Assembly (NCBI GenBank): GCA_010645155.1
Contig: CM021321.1
Coordinates: 4,492,358 to 4,556,357 of the forward strand
Origin: Tigriopus japonicus
Lineage: Eukaryota; Arthropoda; Copepoda; Harpacticoida; Harpacticidae
Direction: 5' to 3'
DNA: 64,000 bases
Shown here one piece after another: positions 49,433 to 57,140 of this stretch. Position 1 is the stretch's first letter. The number at the start of each line of letters is the position of its first letter. The position numbers and the translations under genes are program-made. Below the pieces are notes generated by a model that saw only the letters and a list, made by a program, of their open reading frames with translations, was not told the origin of the DNA and ran no database searches.

Positions 49433-49899
49433 AAGGTTGCTTCAAGTAAGCGATTTAAATCTTACCGCTAGCGGGAGAACAGGGCCGTTGGCTGTGCTGA
49501 GTTGCCCAGCCCATTTTGGCGAATCCAAGTTTTTCCCCTTTAAGCGTTCATTTGATGATTCTAGGACCTTGGAAGCGATTGGTATTTCACGTAAAGATGC
49601 CTAGGCTGGATTTGGGTTAATATTATGCAAGATTTTTTTTACTACAAAATGAAATATATAAAATCATAAAGTGCCAAAAACAAACATGAAAAACCATTTC
49701 ATTTCTCTCTATGGGCAACATATTGAAATATTTATTTGATTCTTTGGAATCCACTGAACAAATTAACATCTTTGAATTTTTGTTTGGATCAATGCTAAGT
49801 CTTCTTTTTGCAATAACACAAGGCTTGCTTAATTGCTTTTAATTCAATCGCCCTAAAAAATAAATTTTCGTGTCATTGACCCAAATCCAGCATGGGCAT
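49418..49899 (+). mobile_element. Long-arm fold-back element, copy with truncated right arm
   Basis: The left arm (TGAAGGTTGCTTCAAGTAAG, TTACCGCTAGCGGG, GGGCCGTTGGCTGTGCTGAG) matches 51384-51600. The interior matches that of the 51384 element in reverse orientation. The right arm stops after CCCAAATCCAGCATGGGCAT. Confidence 0.75.
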
Positions 49900-50724
49900 G
49901 AGTTTAAACTTTTCACTGAATCATTGAAATTTGCCTCAAATTGATACTTATTCATTCGCATTTGGCTTCAATATCAAATTTGGGAACCCTGAATAGCACG
50001 GGTCAAAAGTAATAATTAACTCTCAACGCCATCTGTTGTACTTTCCTCAAACTTGTGTGAAATGTTCAAAGGCTTGTGCTCCAAAAGAATGTCAAAAAAG
50101 CTAAACAATCATTAAAAAACAATCATTTGCATCATTGCATTATTACTTCTGATATAACAGCAAATAAACTTTGCAAGTCACATTAAAACTTTTTAAAAAG
50201 ATCTTCCTAGAACCAACTCTTTGTGCAATTTTCAGTGCAATTTTCGCCGTTTATTGTGCAATTTTTACCTTCTATTTGTGCAATGAAATGACAACCCTAG
50301 TAATCATTGTATTGTATTTACTAATTCGAGAGAAAATGAAAATAAAACTGACTCGGGGACTCACACTATAGCACATGAAGCTAGTAAATAGTGTAGGGGC
50401 ATGGTTTAAAAATATAAATAAGTAAAGTGACTATATATGTAATTGCATTTGATTAAATTGTCGCCGACTTGACCAATGATCAGGAAATGGATGCGGCATC
50501 TCCTATGGTAAGAGCATTCCTAAGGGCCGTGGCCTTGCTCCACAGGTTTGCAGCATGGGTGATAATAGAGATGCTTCACGAAGGGGAACTGGGATCTCGC
50601 CAGACGTTTTGGAACGGGTTTTTCTCTTCAGATCTTGGAGATTTGATCAGATCCAAGGTGTATTTTTGAAATTTGTTCTTGATGCAATGGATCATGGCTT
50701 TCATTGTGTCGTAACTCATTTTCC

Positions 50725-50743
50725 GGTTAGGTTAGGTTAGGTT
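50725..50743 (+). repeat. Interstitial TTAGG run (arthropod telomere motif)
   Basis: GGTTAGGTTAGGTTAGG is three to four units of the TTAGG repeat found at most arthropod telomeres. The run is short and may be chance or a relic of break repair. Confidence 0.7.
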
Positions 50744-50795
50744 TTAAAATGAAGTCACGCAACTTAGGATTTTTTCAATGTGAGATAATAGTTAA

Positions 50796-50975
50796 GTCTT
50801 GAAGTTGGAATCCCGCTCGTGTTTGGAGATTTTCCCTAAAGTGGCAATGAATTTTGTGGCCCCCGTCGCTCGAGATGAAGGGTCCACTCTGATCCAAGAA
50901 ATGGAAGACTGGCATGCAAACGAGAAGTCGGTGCTTTTGATGAATACACTTAGTCCAAGAAAGATTGAACTATGA
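50796..50975 (+). other. Possible isolated coding exon (uncertain)
   Basis: An open frame of 59 codons ends in TGA at 50973-50975 and reads like protein, for example AMNFVAPVARDEGSTLIQEM and then EDWHANEKSVLLMNTLSPRK. No family is recognised. The best acceptor is TTAAG at 50792-50796, which is weak, and no upstream exon was found. It could be a relic of a gene or chance. Confidence 0.2.
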
Positions 50976-51383
50976 CAGATTGCCACGAAAACTTGCCAAG
51001 GTGGTCAGAGCGTGCCATAATGGAGGCCAAAAATTGATTGTGTCGTTGTTTTTTTCTTTCCAGGCATAGGACTTTGAGCGTTGGTTTTAACTTTACTACA
51101 TGCAAGAGATGCACCTCTAGTTAAAATTCAACTGCAGTGGCTCATATACACGTTTTTGGTTGAACCAAATCGAGCCCAAGAAGGAGATTTTGGTGTCTTC
51201 CACACAACCCATCCACATACTCATGTGAGCACGCCCAAAGCTTCTCTATGGGCACATTATTATCAAATAAAGAGAAAGGCTCTCCAGACTCCGTTAATGT
51301 AGATCAACGTCTGATGTCATGCAGTTTGACCCAGAATCCTAGATTTGGGTTATTCACCCGAGCTTGGTCTCATTTTTGGGATT

Positions 51384-52043
51384 CAATGGGGAATACTTAA
51401 GGTTGCTTCAAGTGAGCGTTTTAAATCTTACCGCTAGCGGTAAAACAGGGCCGTTGGCTGTGCTGAGTTGGCCAGCCCATTTTGGCGAATCCAAGTTTTT
51501 CGCATTTAAGCGTCCATTTGATGATTCTAGGTCCCTGGAGACGATTGATACTTCGCATAAAGATGCCCAGGCAGGATTTGGGTCAATAATACGCAAAATT
51601 TATTTTTAGGGTAATTGAATTAAAAGCAATTAAGCAAGCCTAGCGTTGTTGCAAAAAGTGGACTTGACATTGATCCAGATAAAAATTCAAAGATGCTAAA
51701 TTGTTCAGTGGATTCCAAAGGATAAAATTTATTTCTTTGATATGTTGCCCATACAAAGAAATGAAATAGTTTTTTATGTTTCTTTTTGGTAATTATGATT
51801 TTTTATATTTCATTTTCTAGCAAATAATTTTTGCGTATTGTTGACCCAAATCCAGCCTAGGCATCTTCACGTGAAATATCCATCGTCTCCAGAGACCTAG
51901 AATCATCAAATGGACGCTTAAATGCGAAAAACTTGGATTCGCCAAAATGGGCTGGCCAACTCAGCACAGCCAACGGCCCTGTTTTACCGCTAGCGGTAAG
52001 ATTTAAAACGCTCACTTGAAGCAACCTTAAGTATTCCCCATTG
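51384..52043. mobile_element. 660 bp fold-back element with ~220 bp inverted arms
   Basis: The left arm is 51384-51600 and the right arm is 51824-52043. The arms are near-exact inverses, both starting CAATGGGGAATACTTAAGGT. Each arm contains the perfect palindrome TTACCGCTAGCGGTAA. The ~220 bp interior is AT-rich and non-coding. Copies or arms also occur at 49418-49899 and 45250-45407. No target duplication was found and no transposase is encoded. Confidence 0.88.
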
Positions 52044-52492
52044 TCCAACCAATTTAAGAACTCAAGTTTTCCCCCGACACACTTAGCTAGCAACTGTGCG
52101 CAATCCAGTGAATTCGTGGATTGACTTTGCATCAGCTGATCAAACGACAGTATCAAAACAAAGAGAAAAACTTTTCAAGCAGCTTGCCAAGATTATGGGT
52201 TCGAGTTTTCGGCTCTTGAAAAAACTTGTTTCTTCAAGCTCATCTTGATCTACGATAGAGAGGAGGCAGATTTCAATGCATGATGTGCGGTCACTCTATG
52301 GAAATCAAAACAAGAAAAAGATATTTACAGCTTACAGCTGTTGTACCTCCAAATTTTGGAAGCTGTTTTGCGTTTGTCAATAAACAAAACACGTGGAAGC
52401 TTTTGGCTGTGTGTTACAAAATTTCTGTAATTCTGTATGGGTCCAGTAGTTCAAAAATGGGTCATACTTTTGCGTCAAGGTTCAATTTTGTG

Positions 52493-52704
52493 AGCTGTAT
52501 TACCAACGCTACCTCCTAGTTCTCTGTACTGTAACCTCTCAGTCAGCTGGCTGTTCGTTAATGGACGTTTAGGATTTCTCCCGACAGCTAGACTTCCATC
52601 CCCAACAGGGCTCGAACTCACGCCGTTTGGAAAACCTCTTTTCCCTGGGCTTTGGGAACACGTTAGCACGCGCGGCCTATCTGGCGTGCTAAGGCAATTC
52701 GACA
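52493..52704 (-). repeat. Serine-tRNA-like SINE
   Basis: On the minus strand TTAGCACGCCAGATAGG resembles an A-box and GTGAGTTCGAGCCCTGTT contains a B-box. Between them is a long variable segment as in class II tRNAs (Ser or Leu). A non-tRNA tail follows, with TTCGTTAA, CAGCTGACTGAGAGG and AATACAGCTCAC words shared with 42265-42350. It is SINE-like; the family name is not known to me. Confidence 0.7.
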
Positions 52705-53034
52705 ACATAAGAATACATGATTTGAAATTTCCAATATTGTCCGAGCAGGACTGTATTATACGATTTCATCACAAAGGATGGAGGTCGGTATTGAGAGGGA
52801 GACAAGAGGGTCATGTACATATGCTAAGGAAGTGGTAATAAGTAAGTAATAAGCAAAAGTGCCAATGCCCAAATTAACATTCCGCATACGACGTCCCTTG
52901 TTTCAAGTGTGTAGTGTTTGGGGTCAACAATGGATCATTCGAACTCAACAAACTCAGCTGTTGATGAATGTATTTTTTTTTTCAATTTGAATTCAACACA
53001 AAAGTAAATGGTCTCTAAATATGAATTAAAATAT

Positions 53035-53616
53035 TTTATTAAAAATATTAAATTATTCTAAAAAATGTCATTACTGATAGGTTTGTGGGTATATACAGTA
53101 ACTTTTTCCTTGGACCCAAACTTAATCAATACAATAAAAGTAAAGTTGATCCCCATTAAATTGTGGGTCCAAAAATTACCAAAGTGTCTTTGGGTATTTC
53201 GATCCAAACCTAAAAAGCCATTTGAAACACCGTGAATGCAAAGTCGAGTTTCAAAGTCAATTGGCACTAGTGATGTGACTTGGGCGCTTGGGCAAGCTTT
53301 TTTCGTGACATCGTACACCGGGGTCGCCAATTTACCTTCAGTGAAATGATATTCCCTTCTGCCTACCTATCTTCATAAACCGGTTTTTCATTAAGAAGCA
53401 CAGAAACGCGCCCCTGACTTTTGTAACTTTGGATCAGGGTTGCAAATTTACCTCAAATTTGTGTTTGCTTGAGTTGGTTAGCAAAGCACAAAATCTCACT
53501 TAGGCGACCCTACCTTGCAACCTCCCGTGAAAAAACTTGCCCAAGCCCAGATTTCACATCACTAATTGGCACCCTCAGAACTAGAATTGCTCGGCGTTGC
53601 TGTACAGACTTGAAAA
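53035..53616 (-). pseudogene. Possible 3'-terminal coding exon split by a hAT MITE
   Basis: On the minus strand a polypyrimidine tract and AG (53610-53609) precede SVQQRRAILVLRVP. After the MITE at 53268-53564 and one target copy, the same frame continues IDFETRLCIHGVSNGFLGLD to a TAG stop at 53060-53058. AATAAA follows at 53040-53035. The frame stays open across the insertion site, about 81 codons in all. No upstream exon is secure and the product is not recognised. If real, the exon is disrupted in this assembly. Confidence 0.35.
53268..53564. mobile_element. 297 bp hAT-type MITE with perfect target duplication
   Basis: The ends TAGTGATGTGA and TCACATCACTA are inverse and continue as GGGC and CTTGGGCAAG on both sides. 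They are flanked by the 8 bp duplication ATTGGCAC (53260-53267 and 53565-53572). It has no coding capacity. It looks recent because the duplication is exact. Confidence 0.9.
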
Positions 53617-54367
53617 AAAACAATCAGAAAAAGTGCTTTTGTAACTTACGGATAAAGGGATAAAAATGTATTTTTGAAACAAGAGACGTCGTATAAGGAA
53701 TGTTAATTTGTTGAGCACAAGAGCAGATATTCGTGTATCCAGTTATTGAGTATTCTTACATCCAAGTTGGACCTTTTACAATTTACATCTTCATTAAATG
53801 TAGCTAGTAATGAGAGATCATACAGGGTCAAAACAAATACCTAGTAATATTATTATCATTACTTCTCCTTTACATCTTGCTAACCTCAGCAATTCTACTT
53901 AACTGAACTGTTTATGCTACAGGAGGGTTAATCATATTGAGGGTGTTCTGTATCATGAATTTAGCACGATTATCTTTACATAACAAGACTCATCATTCTG
54001 TCTCATTCTGTACATCGACTCTGGAAGGGGGAACCTTCTTAGGTAAAAAGAGACTCACCAGGTTAGAACTATGGGTAAAATTCATTCCATAGCACTCATA
54101 GCACTCAACAACCCCGAAGGATTGGCAGGTGTGTGCAATGCATCATCAAACTGCACCCTCTCAGTTTACAGTAGACGAGCTCGAACGACATTGGTTTCAA
54201 TATCAACGGTCATTTGAACGTCAAACGTTGTTGCTAATGCCAAACAAAGAGCCAACAAGACCAATCAATAGGAGATCAAGGGAAAATTGGTTGTTTGAAA
54301 ATCATTGCAACGCGAATTCCATCTACGTCAGCAATTGATACCTAGTGATCGAAATCAATTTACCATA

Positions 54368-55692
54368 ATGGTTACCAAAAACGGCGCCCCTTCGCCTCAT
54401 CAAAGCCGAATTGAATACTTTCAAAGTCAATGTGGAGGCCGAATCTGTGGAAGGTGAGTTTTCAACCACAGAGTGTGGTGAACAAGTTTGAAACTTCCTC
54501 GGTCTTTTAGGTATTGGCATACGAATGCAGGACCACCGTATGCTTTGGTGTTCATCTGTCATGGTGTCAGTGAGCATTCGGGTGTTTACGAAGAGTTGGG
54601 ACAAAAGTTTGCTGCCAAACGAATTCTAGCCTTTAGTCATGACCACAAAGGTCATGGAAGGAGTCATGGGATTCGACTCATGGCTTCATCGATTGACGAC
54701 TACATCCCGGATATTTTGGACCACATTAAGGTGAAAAAGCTATCTTTTCTATCATAGATCACCATTATTAAAAGAGTACGTACATGAGAATGACTGGTCC
54801 CACTTTGGATTAGTGTTACTTACATGATCCTTTTCAGAACATGTGCAAACCTTGCCAGTGTGATAAATTTGTTGAAAATACATGGCACATAAAATGGTTC
54901 ACTTTTTTCACTTTCCCTTTTCTTCTAGAAAACTGTGGAGATCCTAAATTGGACTTTGTCAATCTCATGCCCTTACTCTTGTAATCAAAGTTCTCTATTC
55001 TAACCAAGGTTCGAAAAAAATCGTTCTGAAAACTCGAACCTCGACTTTTTCAGATACTACGAAAGACCCACGAATCAATCCCATTGTTCATGGTAGCCCA
55101 TTCAATGGGTGGTATGATTGCGATCCGAATGATGCTCAGGTATCCAGATATCTTACAAGGGGTTGTTCTCGTCGGCCCTGCCATCATTCCAGGTCCACAA
55201 TTGGGACCCTTCGACCTTCGACAATCGTTTCTGTGCTCTTTGCCTTTTAAATTCATTTTTGGTGTGTTGGATTGGATCGATTCCGAGATGCCTCTGGGCG
55301 TATTTCATCCAGAGATGATTACCAGGGACAAGGAAGCCCAAGAAGAGCTCAAACAGGATGTGTTACGCTACAATTTCGGACCAAAGGTGCGCATTCTCCG
55401 CACGTTAATCAACGGATTTGCGGACAATCTTAGCGAGTTAAAAAAAGTGAGCACGCCTTTCTTGATTCTTCATGGCGACTGCGACTTTTTGTGCAACGTC
55501 CGAGGTTCCCGATTGCTGCTCAAAGAATCCTGCTCCAAAGACAAGGCACTGATTGAATTCGAAGCTGCCACTCACAACCTTTACATAGAAACACCTGAGG
55601 TTCGTGAGGTGGCCATTTCTCGCACTGTCGATTGGGTTTGGCAACGGGTACATAACAAATGGAATCACCGTGGACTGCCTTTGCCTGAGTAA
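54368..55692 (+). CDS. Monoglyceride lipase-like serine hydrolase, copy A (three exons, 314 aa)
   Basis: Exons: 54368-54453, 54511-54730, 55054-55692, with matching phases (945 bases). It is an alpha/beta-hydrolase of the monoacylglycerol lipase family, which splits monoacylglycerols to glycerol and fatty acid. Visible motifs are RYWHTN, LVFICHGVSEHSGVYEEL (oxyanion HG), FSHDHKGHGRSHG, the nucleophile elbow VAHSMGG, the Asp in LHGDCDFLCN, and the His in AATHNLYIETPEV, so the catalytic triad is complete. The elbow has Ala where the family usually has Gly before HSMGG. An AATAAA lies at 55743. Copy B follows 200 bp downstream on the same strand; copy B carries one more intron. The exact substrate is inferred from the family. 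The ATG choice rests on length and frame only. Confidence 0.93.
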
Positions 55693-55742
55693 ACGAGGTT
55701 GCGGGATTTGTGCCTAGAATTGAGCGAGGAATAACTTTCTAG

Positions 55743-55748
55743 AATAAA
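55743..55748 (+). promoter_or_regulatory. Poly(A) signal of lipase copy A
   Basis: AATAAA, 50 bases after the stop at 55690-55692. The next gene starts about 150 bases further on. Confidence 0.65.
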
Positions 55749-55898
55749 AGTTTCGGGTTGTCAGTTGGCAAATGTTGAACTTTGCACCCATGAGTCTAGT
55801 TTTAGTGTCCTTGTTGTGGGCCTTAACCCAAATAGCTTAAGCTGCGCTAGTAAAAGATAATACTTTCGTGATCAGTGTTGAGTGTTTCTTTGTGGAGG

Positions 55899-57070
55899 AT
55901 GGATCGGGTTCTCTCTCGTAGAAATTCATTTAGTGACCAACCGCACAAGGTCTTCCACCGCGGAACTTTTGATTATTTGGAAAACGAACGCGGTCAAAAC
56001 CTCTTCTGCAAGTAGGATACACTTCTTGAACTCATGCATAAAAATTTCCTTAAGTGAAATTATGAGCTTCCAAGTATGACCTAGTTGAACTATTTAGATA
56101 TTGGCATTTGGACGACGAGTCCATTGAGCCAAAGGCTTTGGTCTTCATAAGTCATGGCTTTTCGGAACATCTTGGTCTTTATGAGCATGTAGGAAGAACA
56201 TTGGCTCAAAGAAACATTCTGGCCTTTGGACATGATCATGTGGGTCATGGTAGGAGTGAGGGGATACGAGCTTATGTGGAATCTGTGGATGAGTACGTCA
56301 ATGATCTGATGGATCATTGCAAGGTAGGTTCAATTAAAGGTACGCATAAAAGGAGCCATAAAGGTCAAATAACTTCCATTCACTTCTAAAGATCGCTAAG
56401 AGAGAATATGGAAATGTGCCTCTCTTTCTCTTGGGTCACTCCATGGGTGGGATGGTTGTTTTGAGGGCTGGCTTACTCTTTCCTGGATTCTTTCGCGGTA
56501 TTGTGTTTCAAGGACCCTTGATTATCCCGGGTCCTCAAATTGGGCCCATTGATTTCCGATTGTCTTGGTGGAAGACGGTACCTGTGGGTGTGGTCTTGAA
56601 GCTTTTGGATTGGGTGGACCCTGAAATGATTTTGGGCGGTGTCGCAATGAATCTTATCACCCGTGATGAGGAAATGAAAAGGATGCTCAAAGATGATGGA
56701 CTAAGATGGGAAGGGGGGTGTAAAGTAAGACTCAATGATACGTGACACCCATATCAGAGAAAACGATTTTGATCTCTCTCTTTCCTCAAAACAAATTTAG
56801 GTCAGGCTTCTTCGAGCTTTTGTCAATTGCTTATACGACAATTTGGCTCAACTACGAAATTTGACAACGCCCTTCCTGACTCTTCATGGAGATCATGACA
56901 GCCTTTGCAACGTTTTGGGATCAAGACTATTGATCCAAGAATCTAGATCGGGTGATAAATCCATCATCGAATTTCCTGGAGCTGTCCATAATTTGTACAT
57001 CGAAATCCGTGAAATCAGAGAAATTGCTCTCAAGAGAACTTGTGAGTGGATTCTTCAGCGATCTCTTTAG
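55899..57070 (+). CDS. Monoglyceride lipase-like serine hydrolase, copy B (four exons, 313 aa)
   Basis: Exons: 55899-56011, 56098-56323, 56392-56724, 56801-57070; phases fit and the total is 942 bases. Exon 1 starts MDRVLSRRNSFSDQPHKVF and ends ENERGQNLFC, splicing to KYWHLDD, which aligns with the QYLFCRYW region of monoglyceride lipases. Further motifs are LVFISHGFSEHLGLYEHV, FGHDHVGHGRSEG, the canonical elbow LGHSMGG, the Asp in LHGDHDSLCN and the His in GAVHNLYIEIREI. It is a tandem duplicate of copy A, sharing intron positions 1 and 2; intron 3 (56725-56800) is absent from copy A. It lies tail-to-tail with the transporter gene, stops 70 bp apart. A typical monoacylglycerol-hydrolysing role is inferred. 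Confidence 0.94.
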
Positions 57071-57097
57071 CAGTCATTTTATCATGTTTTTTTTTTC

Positions 57098-57106
57098 TTT
57101 ATTAAA
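57098..57106. promoter_or_regulatory. Overlapping poly(A) signals of two convergent genes
   Basis: The nine bases TTTATTAAA read ATTAAA on the plus strand (31 bases after the lipase B stop) and AATAAA on the minus strand (about 38 bases after the transporter stop). Both transcripts probably end within each other's 3' region. A second ATTAAA on the plus strand is at about 57125. Confidence 0.65.
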
Positions 57107-57140
57107 AAGTGCTTCAAGTTTATGCATTAAAAAATTATCA

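Larger units (their letters stand above)
49900..51383. other. Gene-poor stretch with a TTAGG run and one possible exon
   Basis: It contains four tandem TTAGG/GGTTA-type units at 50725-50743 and a short protein-like frame at 50796-50975, both listed separately. Otherwise I see no gene. Confidence 0.4.

Noticed and set aside
54129..54338. 69-codon frame just before lipase copy A
   Set aside because: It is out of step with the lipase exon chain and has no donor at its end; it is more likely promoter or 5' UTR sequence.
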